Assembly (NCBI GenBank): GCA_036873755.1
Contig: JAVTVY010020316.1
Span: 1 to 64,000, forward strand
Reading direction: 5' to 3'
From: Hanleya hanleyi
Taxonomy: Eukaryota; Mollusca; Polyplacophora; Lepidopleurida; Hanleyidae
Length of the DNA: 64,000 nucleotides
Positions 36,249-47,072 of the stretch are shown piece after piece. The notes beneath the pieces were generated by a model that saw only the letters and a list, made by a program, of their open reading frames with translations, was not told the origin of the DNA and made no database searches. The position numbers and the translations under genes are program-made. Position 1 is the first letter of the stretch. Every line of letters starts with the position of its first letter.

Positions 36249-36357
36249 AGCGCCGTCAGTAAACGTCCAATTGTATGGTGCTTTCATCCTAGTTTCTATA
36301 GAGTTCAACCTGAACTGATAGGTGGTGGGTGCACGGAGCAAGGAGAAATGTATAGTA

Positions 36358-36743
36358 CACTCTCAGAAATATTCAATGAATACCCCTGAATTGATCAATT
36401 TGTAGATCCACAACTCAATTTCAGGGACTTTACCGGAAATTCAGATATAATTTCCTGAAATTGAGGAATATCGTCCTTCAATTAAAGCTAAATTACCTGA
36501 ATGTTAGGGGAAATCCTCTCATTCAGGGATCTTTTTCCCGAAATTCAGGTAATCAGCCCTGAATTTCAGCAAAAATCCCTGAGTTTCTCGGTGTGAAAGG
36601 GAATAGGAACGAAACGTCGTGATAAGACTGAAATAGTGTTAATCTGCGCACGTTAAATCATATTGACTCACTCACCAAAATCCCTGAAATTGAGTTGTGG
36701 ATTTGATCAATTCATGAGTATTCCCAGAATATTTCTGAGAGTG
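36358..36743. mobile_element. Palindromic MITE with TA target duplication
   Basis: CACTCTCAGAAATATT at the left end is mirrored by AATATTTCTGAGAGTG at the right end, with TA on both sides (36356-36357 and 36744-36745). The inverted ends extend for about 70 bp with small indels. TA targets and these ends suggest a Tc1/mariner-type MITE. A piece of SINE tail ('gcacgttaaatc…gactcactcac') interrupts the right arm. The right half recurs at 37928-38156 because of the tandem duplication. Confidence 0.75.
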
Positions 36744-39340
36744 TAACCACACCAGCGAAAACCCCGCCCTTCGGACGGATGAAGAAAGTAAATGTGAGCA
36801 TGCGCGCTAGACAATATAATCGTGTGTGCACGGCTTTCAGGAACTCAGAATGCCCTCTTTTCTGTTCAATTATTATTTGTTTACGCACGTAGATGTGGAA
36901 TGTGCTTGGTGGATGACGATTTCTGCATTATTACTGAAACATTTATAATGTTTGCTAATGTTCAGCGTCTGTATCAGTTATATGTCTATCAAAGGAAGGA
37001 AAATCTCAAAATCTCTCAATGACGTCATTCGTCTGAGCGAGAACATAGAACAGATCTGTAAATCTGAGATCTGTAAATAAGAAGGAATATTTAATTTTAT
37101 ATTTACGAAGATCTACCTGCATTTGACCCCAGTGCGGAGAGAGGAACAGCGGCGCAAGACGCGATGTGGCCTGTAGGGGCCTATCATACATTGATTGCCT
37201 CAACCTCATGTCACCGGGTCAAACACACAATAATACTTACAGACATCGCTTTTATATGCCCCGAGAACTTTGAATCTGTAATCTGTATTAATTCGAGTTT
37301 TGGGTGATTTATACCTAAACCAAATAATGCACGATATCAGATTCGAAATCTTAAACCAGAAGGCATATACAAGTATACAGTTTTAATATTCACAATGCTA
37401 GGGTGTTGACACTGCACCATCTTAGTCGTTCAGCTAAAGTGTGGCCCTTATCCATGATGGCCGAGAGGGGCCATCGTCACTTCGTCATCGTGGCTCAAAA
37501 AAAAACAGAGCGATGGAGCGATAGAGCTATGGCGATAGAGCGATGGAACTATTGCGATAGAGCGATGGCGATAGAGCTATGGCGATAGAGCGACAGGGCG
37601 ATGGCGATAGAGCGATAGAGCTATGGCCATAGAGCGATGGCGATATGGCGATAGAGCGATGAGGCGAAGTAAATGACTGTGCATGTTCCATGATGATGCA
37701 TATTTATACGGTGATAATCGTACCTCCAACACTTGTTATTATCAGGCAGGTTGAGCCTACAGTACTCGCTGATTGGCTGGACCTCACCAAGAGCAAGGTC
37801 GTTGAAACAATCCGCCATATTGACAGAAGTACTCTTCCCCAAGCAAAACAAGTTCTGAGAAACCTCAATTCGCAAGAAGTTCTAGCAAATCTCCAGAGTA
37901 AATTCGTCATAGTCCCAGCAGACAAAACTCTCATTCAGGGATCTTTTTCCTGAAATTCAGGTAATCAGCCCTGAATTTCAGCAAAAATCCCTGAGTTTCT
38001 CGGTGTGAAAGGGAATAGGAACGAAACGTCGTGATAAGACTGAAATAGTGTTAATCTGCGCACGTTAAATCATATTGACTCACTCACCAAAATCCCTGAA
38101 ATTGAGTTGTGGATTTGATCAATTCATGAGTATTCCCAGAATATTTCTGAGAGTGTAACTACACTAGCGAAAACCCCGCCCATCGGACGGAGGAAGAAAG
38201 TAAATGTGAGCATGCGCGCTAGACAATATATTATAAATCGTGTGTGCACGGCTTTCAGGAACTCAGAATGCCCTCTTTTCTGTTCAATTATTATTTTTTT
38301 ACGCACGTAGATGTGGAATGTGCTTGGTGGATGACGATTTCTGGATTATTACTGAAACATTTATAATGTTTGCTAATGTTCAGCGTCTGTATCAGTTATA
38401 TGTCTATCAAAGGAAGGAAAATCTCAAAATCTCTCAATGACGTCATTCGTCTGAGCGAGAACATAGAACAGATCTGTAAATCTGAGATCTGTAAATAAGA
38501 AGGAATATTAATTTTATATTTACGAAGATCTACCTGCATTTGACCCCAGTGCGGAGAGAGGAACAGCGGCGCAAGACGCGATGTGGCCTGTAGGGGCCTA
38601 TCATACATTGATTGCCTCAACCTCATATCACCGGGTCAAACACACAATAATACTTACAGACATCGCTTTTATATGCCCCGAGAACTTTGAATCTGTAATC
38701 TGTATTAATTCGAGTTTTGGGTGATTTATACCTAAACCAAATAATGCACGATATCAGATTCGGAATCTTAAACCAGAAGGCATATACAAGTATACAGTTT
38801 TAATATTCACAATGCTAGGGTGTTGACACTGCACCATCTTAGTCGTTTAGCTAAAGTGTGGCCCTTATCCATGATGGCCGAGAGGGGCCATCGTCACTTC
38901 GTCATCGTAGGTCAAAAAAAACAGAGCGATGGAGCGATAGAGCTATGGCGATGCGATGGAACTATTGTGATAGAGCGATGACGATAGAGCTATGGCGATA
39001 GAGCGATAGGGCGATGGCGATAGAGCGATAGAGCTATGGCCATAGAGGGATGGCGATATGGCGATAGAGCGATGAGGCGAAGTAAATGACTGTGCATGTT
39101 CCATAATGATGCATATTTATACGGTGATAATCGTACCTCCAACACTTGTTATTATCAGGCAGGTTGAACCTACAGTACTCGCTGATTGGCTGGACCTCAC
39201 CAAGAGCAAGTTCGTTGAAACAATCCGCCATATTGACAGAAGTACTCTTCCCCAAGCAAAACAAGTTCTGAGAAACCTCAATTCGCAAGAAGTTCTAGCA
39301 AATCTCCAGAGTAAATTCGTCATAGTCCCAGCAGACAAAG
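36516..39340 (+). repeat. Tandem duplication of a 1.41-kb segment
   Basis: 36516-37927 is repeated almost identically at 37928-39340 (offset 1412). Each copy contains the right half of the MITE, a low-complexity 'gcgatagagc' minisatellite (37500-37670 and 38925-39080) and the N-terminal part of a reverse transcriptase. The junction lies at CTCT: copy 1 reads …CTCTcattc into the next MITE half, copy 2 reads …CTCTgaata into the rest of the RT. Only a few differences are visible, so it is recent or an assembly artefact. Confidence 0.85.
37690..37930 (+). pseudogene. Duplicated N-terminal fragment of the Penelope-like RT
   Basis: About 80 codons identical to the start of the RT at 39106, ending abruptly at the duplication junction. 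It includes the FVIVPADK motif near its end. Non-functional by truncation. Confidence 0.8.
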
Positions 39341-40592
39341 CTCTGAATAATATAATATTCATATGTAAATATTACTATTACCAGGTGCTGGTTAAAGAAT
39401 TGAGTGTAGACATATCTTCATCAAATACGTCTACTTACTCCCAAACTGCATTTACTCTGGAAGATTTATTTAACAACCACAAAAAGTTTCTCAGGGAAAG
39501 AGGTATTTGTCTTCCAACCAATCATAACGACATACCAAAAATATACTGGACTCCCAAAATGCATAAATCACCAAACAAAGCTAGATTCATAGCTGGTTCT
39601 AGAAGCTGCACCACCAAGCTTCTTTCAACCCTATTGACGAGGGCCCTTCAGGAGGTAAAAGCATTTTGGGAAAGGTATTGCGCCACTATTTCCAAGAACT
39701 CTGGCGTTGAATGTATGTGGATATTGAAAAACTCAAAATGTCTTACGGAAGACCTTGATGCTAAAGGTCACATACCGTACAGACATGTATCACATGGGAT
39801 TTCTCGACTCTCTATACTACAATCCCTCATCAGGACCTTATTGACCGTCTAAGTTCATTAATAGTATCTGTGTTCAAGAAAACTGATCGTAGATATATTA
39901 ATGTCGGAAGCCATAAAGCATTCTTTAGCTCGACTACATACAAGAGATATCATTCATGGGACGTTTCTTTGTTTATAAAGTTGCTTGAATTTCTCATTAA
40001 AAATATCTATGTGAAATTTGCCAACACAATATATCAGCAGCATATAGGTATTCCAATGGGTACTAATTGTGCACCCCTGTTGGCCGACCTGTATCTGTTC
40101 TCTTATGAATATGACTATGTGCAGGCGCTTTCAAAAACCGATCCATTCAAAGCCCGTTCCTTCTCATTCACCAAACGCTATATAGACGATCTTCTCGCTG
40201 TGGATAATCGCTATATAAATGACGCAGTGAAGGATATATATCCACCTTCACTGGATTTGAAGGAAACTACAGATAGCCCTACAGGCACATCTTATTTAGA
40301 TCTCTATCTCTATAAAAATGAAGCGGGCATTCTCTCTCGTCGACTTTATGACCAAAGAGATGATTACAATTTCGACATCGTAAACTATCCCTTTCTGGAT
40401 AGTAATATTCCAGTGGGACCTGCATATGGCGTATACACATCTCGCTTAGTAGCATTTGCTAGATCCTGTGTTAAATGTGATGATTTTAATCAACGTCACA
40501 AAACATTGTTGCAGAAACTTATAAAACAGGGCTATTCCACCAAGCGCCTCCACTCAAAGTTTCTCAAATTTGGCGATACATATGCATGCTGA
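39106..40592 (+). pseudogene. Penelope-like reverse transcriptase, frameshifted
   Basis: Two frames (39106-39852 and 39870-40592) together hold an RT. The first has FVIVPADK-A-x-NN, as in the 'P-A-D-K-G' block of Penelope-like elements, and YWTPKMHKSP-NKARFIAGS, the P-K-x-H-K and R-x-I block. The second has GIPMGTNCAPLLADLYLFSYE-type motif B (20 residues at most shown elsewhere) and RYIDDLL, the catalytic YxDD box. A frameshift near 39780 puts the first catalytic-Asp region (motif A) out of frame with the first ORF. No GIY-YIG endonuclease was seen after the stop at 40592. The Penelope assignment rests on motifs only; another PKxHK-type RT family is possible. Not intact. Confidence 0.65.
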
Positions 40593-40595
40593 TAG

Positions 40596-41064
40596 CAAAA
40601 TACGAACGTAGCGTGCAAGATCTATGGCGCTACGTTTCGTAACTTGTGTCTAATTCCGCTTAACCCGGGGCTAGGGGCCGTATGAACCCATGTACTTCAA
40701 GATCCTCATGGTACTCATATGAACAGTCACAATCAAAGCGTGACTGGGATACATCTTTTTTTTTAGATGACGACTCTATAACGAATATTATGGATTAAGA
40801 ATACTGATCAGCGATACGGATTTGATATTATTGGAACATCATGATGTCTTGCCGGCATCATTGAAAACTGTTGACCGCTTCTCTCTTGCAGGAAACAAGC
40901 CTATGTTTATGTATACTATGATTGTCTTTTTGAATTTGGTGCTAATACTGTTATGTGGAAAATGGAATAGGTCTTTGGATTATGGACGCGGATATTCTCT
41001 AATGGACGACGGCTGGATTATGAATGACGGACTAGACGCTTGTAACTCGAATACTACAAGCTAG
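40596..41064 (+). repeat. Family A repeat immediately 3' of the RT
   Basis: The repeat starts at the RT stop codon region. The structured repeat lies at 40646-40752, followed at 40900 by a short ORF opening MFMYTMIVFLNLVLILLC, a hydrophobic leader, then RGYSLMDDGWIMNDG. The minus-strand copy at 17690-18480 shares everything up to about 41040, including the RT-stop-proximal start point. The element is probably a 3' part of the retroelement. The ORF is 50-80 codons and its function is unknown. Confidence 0.65.
40646..40752 (+). ncRNA. Structured repeat, family A copy (best preserved)
   Basis: Outer stem GTGTCT with GGGATAC (using G-U pairs); internal stem CGTATGA with TCATATG; 3' hairpin CAGTCAC with GTGACTG around loop AATCAAAGC. 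Family B has different bases at the same stem positions and keeps the pairing. Confidence 0.65.
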
Positions 41065-41343
41065 CTACATACCACAGGTTACACATATAAGATAGATAGA
41101 TAGACCGATGAAAATAAAACAATTCCTGGCAATCTCACATTTCTGCCCCTAAATAAGGTGCATATGCTCTTTTACTATTTATTAAATTGACGTCACGATG
41201 ACGTCACATCCGGTCACGTAACATCTGGGTCACATCCGGGTCAAAGGTCACCTCCGTTCACGTGACGGCCCAGCAAGAGTTATCTTGGACGTTTTGGGAT
41301 CAAGGTGGGTCCCAACTGGTCCGATGGGGTCGAGTGAGTGGTC
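41065..41343. other. Left flank of Polinton 1: debris of an older Polinton terminal repeat
   Basis: A short 'gatagata' run is followed by 'tgacgtcac' and 'catccggg' words. From 41281, 'ttggacgttttgggatcaagg…ggtccgatggggtcgagtgag' is the same type of repeat unit that makes up Polinton terminal repeats. It continues, after Polinton 1, at 52206. Confidence 0.6.
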
Positions 41344-41349
41344 ATCGTG
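41344..41349 (+). repeat. Polinton 1 target-site duplication, left
   Basis: ATCGTG directly precedes the element start AGTAGTAGGGAGCC. The same six bases directly follow the mirrored end at 52206-52211. Six-base target duplications and AG-type termini are diagnostic of Polintons. Confidence 0.9.
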
Positions 41350-42310
41350 AGTAGTAGGGAGCCATGATTTCGACTCACTGGCTCGTCACTGAGCATGCGC
41401 AGGAATTGTAGAGTGGGTGTGCGCGGGAGTGTTGTGCGCAGGAATGACGATTTTGTGGCGGTCATGTGGCGGTGTGAAGAAGGAGTGTTCTGCGCAAGTG
41501 TGACGTCATGTATGACGTCACTTCCGGTCTGTGTGAGTTGGGTGTGTGTATTCCTCCGCGGTGATGCGGTCTGGTGGTGATGCGGCCTGCCTCCGCGGAC
41601 AGAAAGTAGTCCCAGATTCTCCGGCATTCTCCGGCAATCTTCAGGGGCGAGAGGGGCCCCTAGTGCACCGATTGGATCGAGTGAGGTGTCAAACTGAAGC
41701 ATTCGTGAAGGGTCATCCGACGGGATGGGTGTGACGTGGAACTGACGTCATTCTGCGCGTGCGCATTAGACAAAGAGTATGGAAATAGACGTTTTGGGGT
41801 CTAAGCGGGCCCGTATTGGTCCGATGGAGTCGTATGATTCATTAATGTGAAGCATTCGTGAAGAAGCATCCGACGGGATGGGTATGAGTTGGCATGGCGT
41901 CATTCTGCGCATGTACAAGCAGGAATTGTCGGAAAAGGGTATGGAAAGGACATTTTGGCGTCTAGGTGAGCCCCTAGTGGTCCGATGGTGTCATCTGAGG
42001 TCTTATGTTGAAGCTCTCGTGGAGGAGCATCCGACTGTGCTAATGGTTCGTCCGTGTTCAAGAGTCTGCGCATGGGTAGTCTGGTCGTAGTGTAGGAAGC
42101 AGGCATTTTGGGAGTACGTGGCAGTGTGTTGATCAACAACTATGTGTCCGTGTTTGCGGTTTGATGGTGTGGGTTGTTCGCACAGACGTCACTTCCGGTT
42201 TCACAAAAACTACCTCCGAACACAGAAGAGTTCCAATTTTCCCTTAGACGTAGGATCCGGATTTTCCATCCGGCTTTTCCACAGCGCGGGGGTTTTCCGA
42301 CCACACACAC
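41350..42310 (+). repeat. Polinton 1 left terminal inverted repeat
   Basis: Matches the reverse complement of 50960-52205 from the first base. It contains 'gcgcatgcgc'-type palindromes, 'tgacgtca' words, and internal ~190-bp subrepeats ('gtttcggggtctaggtgagcccc'-like, 'ggtccgatgg', 'cattcgtgaag', 'tgacgtggaactgacgtcattctgcgc'-type words). The right copy has one or two more subrepeats, which explains its greater length. Confidence 0.85.
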
Positions 42311-42649
42311 GCGCGCGCGTTAAAGGGAAGTTTCGAAAGTGTGCAAGGGCACTATATCACATCGGGGTATATATTTCATCCAAGTATAGCGGAAAGCGGT
42401 TGTCGTGAATTACAACAAGTTCAGCAATGTTTATACAGTTTAGTATCCCCAATGTTACATCATACCCAGACTGGGGGAGCCGCCCCGGGTGTGTTTAGTG
42501 TGTTCACAGCAAAACAAATTGAAATATCAAACACCATGTTTTATTATTTAACGCACTGTCATATTTAATGTTTACTGAGCTCAAGTCAACGACCAGCATG
42601 TAGACATAGAGAGTATATACGGCATGTTATGCTATTCTTCAGCGCAAGG
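42311..42649. other. Spacer between left TIR and PolB remnant
   Basis: Contains an 'acacacgcgcgcgcg' run and 'catcatacccagactggggg'. A similar word occurs at 53002 in the older Polinton relic, so it may be a conserved element at the 3' end of Polinton genes. No gene was seen. Confidence 0.4.
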
Positions 42650-43578
42650 GTGACGCATTCAGCCGATGGGGGTGGTCAATCAGCTTGGTAACGAAGAACG
42701 TAACATTGGTGACCATCTCTACGACCCATTGTGTGTTGGGGCGTTGACGATGTGCCCATCTCAAGGGATCCACGGTGTCCAGTTTCTCCAGTATCGTCTC
42801 TAGCGACGCCCGATGATGGTGAACGGCTGCTCAAACACATGACTGTTATTACTGGCATAATAATACCGTAACTGGTCCGTCTCTTTGTGACGTATGATGT
42901 ACCCGAAAGCGACATTCAATTTGAAGACCGTAGCTTGGTCATTGAAGATGGCTTCCAGGTAGCTGCGTAGAAGGGTGAGGTCGGTCAGTGGGAAATTTGA
43001 CATCTGGAATAGGGCGATCACGGTGGAAAACGTGCCGTATCATGGGCCATTGGCGCCGATAGATGTCACTCACTGGATGGGCGTCCTGTAACAGATTGCT
43101 AGGAACATCCACTGCATCTTCCAGAAAATGTTCGATGTCGTCAGGCGTATGACTAGCAACAATAATGCTAGGGACTGGCTGGATATCTAGGCTCTTCTGA
43201 ACTGTGGGTACAGGCGGGCTCTCTGTGATCGCATCACCAATGACATTCGTCTTCCCGGGCTCATCTTTACTGGGTCTGACCCTCCTGGGTGCCACTTTAG
43301 TGGGAAGTTGTCGCACCAAACCGTAGAGACGGGGCATGAATCAAACGCTGATGCCGTCTTAACTGATTGGGTCGTATGAAGAGTTGACCTCATTCATTAC
43401 ATTGTTCCGTCGTGCCCTCGTGGAATGAGCGTTCGTGGCGCAGTAAATGATCCTCCCGATTAAATGACCGTGCGCAGGTTATACAAGTATACCGTGCGCC
43501 GTTGTGGATGGAGGACTCGTGCCGTCACAAATCTTCTGGGCGAGTAAACTGCTTCTGGCAAGTTGTGCAAGTGAACAT
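42650..43578 (-). pseudogene. Polinton DNA polymerase B, N-terminal remnant with two C2H2 zinc fingers
   Basis: On the minus strand from an ATG at 43578, two C2H2 fingers (C-x2-C-x12-H-x4-H each) are encoded; the first is broken by a TGA. After a degraded linker, frames at 43337-42939 and 43021-42800 hold the typical start of Polinton protein-primed PolB, including FGYIIRHKETDQLRYYY and the SNNSHVFE stretch. A further frame down to about 42650 holds a VTNVTFFVTKL block. Frameshifts separate these parts. The exonuclease and polymerase domains are absent. Polinton PolB proteins are known to carry N-terminal extensions; the fingers fit that. Confidence 0.75.
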
Positions 43579-43599
43579 CTTGGTGGTTGACAGTGTCGT

Positions 43600-43735
43600 A
43601 GCTCCTCTCGTCAGATAAGCTCAGGCTGGTGAGGTAGGCTTAGGCTGGTCAGACAGGGTCAGGCTGGTCAGGCAGGTTCAGGCTGGTCAGGCAGGCTGGT
43701 AAGGCAGGTTCCGGCTGGTGAAGCAGGTCAATGAA
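43600..43735. repeat. Minisatellite 'caggctggtcaggcaggtt'
   Basis: About six units of 19-21 bp lie directly upstream of the PolB remnant, read on its strand. Confidence 0.7.
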
Positions 43736-44560
43736 TGCAGCAATGCCCTAAAAATTCCCACTTTTTTACACATACATAGAAATACCCGGATGGCGGCGCG
43801 GACGTCACCGAAAAAATACCCCCACCCACATACAACTCACCACATACAGTCGCCTCCTCAAGACCCTCATACATACCCAGATGCAGGCGCGGACGTGAAG
43901 TACCCGGATGAAGACACGGACGTCAGCGAAATTCTGGGGGGAAAACCCCACAGACAGGTCAGTACATGCATTCCTATCATGTTTCCTACCCGTCGGATGA
44001 AATGGCCAGGCCGCTTCCCTTTTAAAGCACGCTTGCTGGTGATCTATTTTTAGCACACTCGGTTCATCTACCTCCAACTCGAGGACCGAGATGTACTGGT
44101 GTACGACTGACCCGCATTGCGCGCGCGTGCGCGTGCGCGTGTGGGTGTGTGTGTCTGTGTATGTGTGTGTGCAGTGGATTTTACATCCGAGACCTTGTCA
44201 ACATCCGGGTTTCCCAGTGGGTTTTCCCGTTGTTCCTCCATCTTCCATCCGGGTACTGTGGTTTAACATCCGGGTCCTCATCTTACATCCGAGTTTTTCT
44301 ATGTTTACTGTCACGTGACCGGCAATGACCTTTAATTGCTGACATGAGCTTTAACTTTTAACCTTTTAACCTTTAACATCCGCTTGTAAACACACCCATA
44401 GCGGTTCCTCCAGCGTGGATGTGCTGTGATGGAGGGGCTGATAAAAGTATTGACCTGTAATCTTTGATGTTTTGCTCTTTTTTTGGACTAACCAATCAGA
44501 ATAGTACGTATCACGGACTACACCCGTAGAGCTACGTATAGGCGCGTATGTGTGACATGG
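43736..44560. other. Divergent intergenic region of Polinton 1
   Basis: Lies between the minus-strand PolB and plus-strand genes. It contains 'cggatg…gcgcggacgt' words repeated three times, a CG/GT run (44118-44175) and 'catccggg' words. The stretch 'cccacagacaggtcagtacatgcattcctat'-like near 43945 matches Polinton 2 near 55767, which anchors the alignment of the two elements. No gene was seen. Confidence 0.5.
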
Positions 44561-44562
44561 TC

Positions 44563-44569
44563 TATAAAA
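44563..44569 (+). promoter_or_regulatory. TATA box of the first plus-strand gene, Polinton 1
   Basis: TATAAAA, 53 bp before the ATG at 44616. The surrounding 'tgtgacatggtctataaaac' is identical in Polinton 2. Confidence 0.6.
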
Positions 44570-44615
44570 CACGTCCCCCTGGATCCCACACCCCCATTCC
44601 TACGGTTGCAGAGCC

Positions 44616-44930
44616 ATGACGGACATCCATCCCTATGCGACTCGCATTTTACAGCATGAGACCGTGGTTAATTCACTCACGGATTACCGAGCAGTGGTTC
44701 GATCCATGTTTGGAGATGGTGAACAACGAGGAGCGACGTCAGATCCTGAAGGAGTTCACAGAAGCGGTCCTCGACAGAGTGCACACGATGGAGAGGTGTG
44801 CTATCACTGGACTATGACAGCCATCCTTGATGCTCGGACTATGGACCACGAGCGCTCACGCTGGAAACAGCGACGGCTCGTTGGCCTAGTAATGGTCTTT
44901 GCTCTATTGACCCTGACGCTGTGGCAATGA
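44616..44930 (+). pseudogene. Small C-terminally anchored membrane protein, Polinton 1 copy
   Basis: Homologue of the 108-codon gene at 55984. The N-terminus (ATRILQHETVVNSLTDYRAV) and C-terminal hydrophobic segment (LVMVFALLTLTLW) are kept. Between them a 2-nt and then a 10-nt deletion relative to Polinton 2 put about 35 codons into another frame before the original frame returns. It still reads as an open frame, but its middle third is altered. Confidence 0.7.
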
Positions 44931-45130
44931 CAGCGACAGAAAAAAAGAACGGCTCTTCAGAGCATCCACAGAAGCGTGAATGTGCAACCGATATATACGA
45001 GGGTCAGTCACAGTGTGCGTCATTCATCGATCGTCATTGGGTCAACCATGTTACCGATGGACCTCACCATCAATACGATAGACAGTCATAGGGTCAACCA
45101 TGTCACCAGTCCTACGAGCCATCCTTCCCC

Positions 45131-45133
45131 TTA
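45131..45133 (+). repeat. TTA target duplication, left (Harbinger-like insertion)
   Basis: TTA precedes GGGGTCACGTCCAAT and also follows the other end at 46728-46730. The uninterrupted Polinton 2 sequence (ccccttacacccc) has a single TTA, which confirms the insertion site. Confidence 0.8.
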
Positions 45134-46727
45134 GGGGTCACGTCCAATCGATCGAGACGGTTTCTCGATTAACGAGTAAAACCGATAAATATATCGTCTC
45201 GAAGGATCCCGGTTTATCTCTATCGATTGTTGTCCCGGTTTGCTCCCGGTTTTCTCTCGAAGCACAAGATCATCTCGATCCCCCTCGAAATAATTCGACT
45301 TGCTTCGAAACTGTAATCGAGATGCCTTCAAATGAACGTTTGAACCATTCGGAATGCGTATGCTCGTCATAAATGTACTTTTCGGTGGTGAAATTACTCT
45401 CGGCGAGTACATATGCATTAAAACACGGATAATATATTACATTAAACATGAGTCGTTTAATGTTATTTGGTTATTCCGTCTAGAGAACTGTAGTCGCATA
45501 TATTTGCTACCTGTTATCTTTATATATCTTTATTGAAACAAATATTTAATAGAATCTTGACTTGAAAATTGTAGTACCACATTCGTCAGAGATTTTCCAA
45601 GTATCCAAATATGCAGTGGCTTTGAAGGACCACAGGAGGGGCTGGAAATTTGCTGGAAACCGGCTGATAGTAAAATCATATGTGATCGTTAGTCTAAAGC
45701 AAGATTGCATTCTGAATTGGGCGATAATTACTTTTATTAAACATGTTATTTGGTAAAAGTTTCTCAACATATGTTATCAGCAATAATAATGCAACGCGAG
45801 TATATTATCAATCCCGGCAAAAGTATTGTTTCAGTTTTCTTCCTTTAAAGAAATTAGCCCCTGTTGTTTCAAGCCGAAGATTTTCAGACCGACTGTGGTG
45901 TGAATTATTAACACCTCTAGTTCCCATTGTCAGTATTTCCGCACACACTTCCACGCAAGCTTATATATCAGAAAAAAAACTGTGTTGATATAATCTCCTT
46001 ATTTGCACTATATCACAAGATAGTAATTCTCTGCATTGAATAACACCAAATTATAAAATAAATTATAAACGGAGGTTAATACACCGGTCAAACATTTAAC
46101 ATAATCTTCATTTTGCGGTTGAAACGATCCACGTTGGCTCAAAATAATTTAATATAAAAAATAGTTACGGCATGCTCCCATTTCTTTAATATTCAGGTCC
46201 TATCCAGTTGTCTCATTTCTTCCGCGTCCGATACTAGCCAGATATAAAATCAATTATCGATGTGAGATAAGAACATTCAATCATATATTTATAGATAAAT
46301 GAAACGTATTCTTTCAATTGGATTCAGGAAAAACAGGATATCAATATATCGGATAAATGTTGAATAGCATGAAAAAACATATTAAAAACAATCCGTTGTC
46401 GAGATTCTATTTTAGACCAAAATATGCGTATATGACGTGCGCCTCGAAAATATCATACCCACAAAACACTCTGATCGCCTATTGCATGAAACGGTCAAAT
46501 TAACGGCAACAAACCACAGACATATAGAAACTGGGACCCCCTTCGAGATTAGCGATTAATTTAATACCCATCTCGAAAACCGGGACGTTTCGATCGAGAT
46601 AGAACCGGGAGCAAACCGGGAGATGACGCCAGGGGTCCCGGTTCTATCCTCCCGGTTTCAGCCGAGAAATTTCTCGATCTATCTCGAAGACATCGAGAAA
46701 GTGCCTCGATTAATTGGACTTGACTCC
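45134..46727. mobile_element. 1.6-kb PIF/Harbinger-like non-autonomous element
   Basis: Ends are GGGGTCACGTCCAAT and, mirrored, GGAGTCAAGTCCAAT, with TTA target duplications. TWA targets and G-rich starts are typical of PIF/Harbinger. Subterminal regions repeat 'cccggtt' and 'tctcgat' words in inverted order. The AT-rich interior shows no transposase or Myb-like gene. The empty site is preserved in Polinton 2, so both boundaries are exact. Confidence 0.8.
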
Positions 46728-47072
46728 TTACACCCCGGTTGGGGTTACACGTCTATGAAGATAAAATCACCCTCGTTGAAGACCGTGGTCGCGCGGTGAG
46801 ACCTCATCGAATACGGTTACGCTACACCGTGACGGCTGGACCAAATTTAAACGGGTGTTGAGCGGTGAACTCGACGGAAACCTCATCCACATAGACAACA
46901 TAGACAATGCCATCTACTTACACCGTGGACCATTCTTCCCACGCCTGGGCCGTTACCAAGACCCTACGCGAGGCTTCACCCTAGACCCCGATTTGTGGAC
47001 AGCCGTCGAAAAAGTGGTGCCGATCGTGGACCAGCTGTTTACACCGGACGAGCGGTCATCTGTTCAGTTGGA

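Noticed and set aside
43619..43735. CRISPR-like regular repeats
   Set aside because: A continuous minisatellite without unique spacers, in a eukaryotic transposon.
45743..45988. 81-codon ORF as a Harbinger transposase remnant
   Set aside because: No DDE or Myb-like motif and AT-rich random-looking composition.
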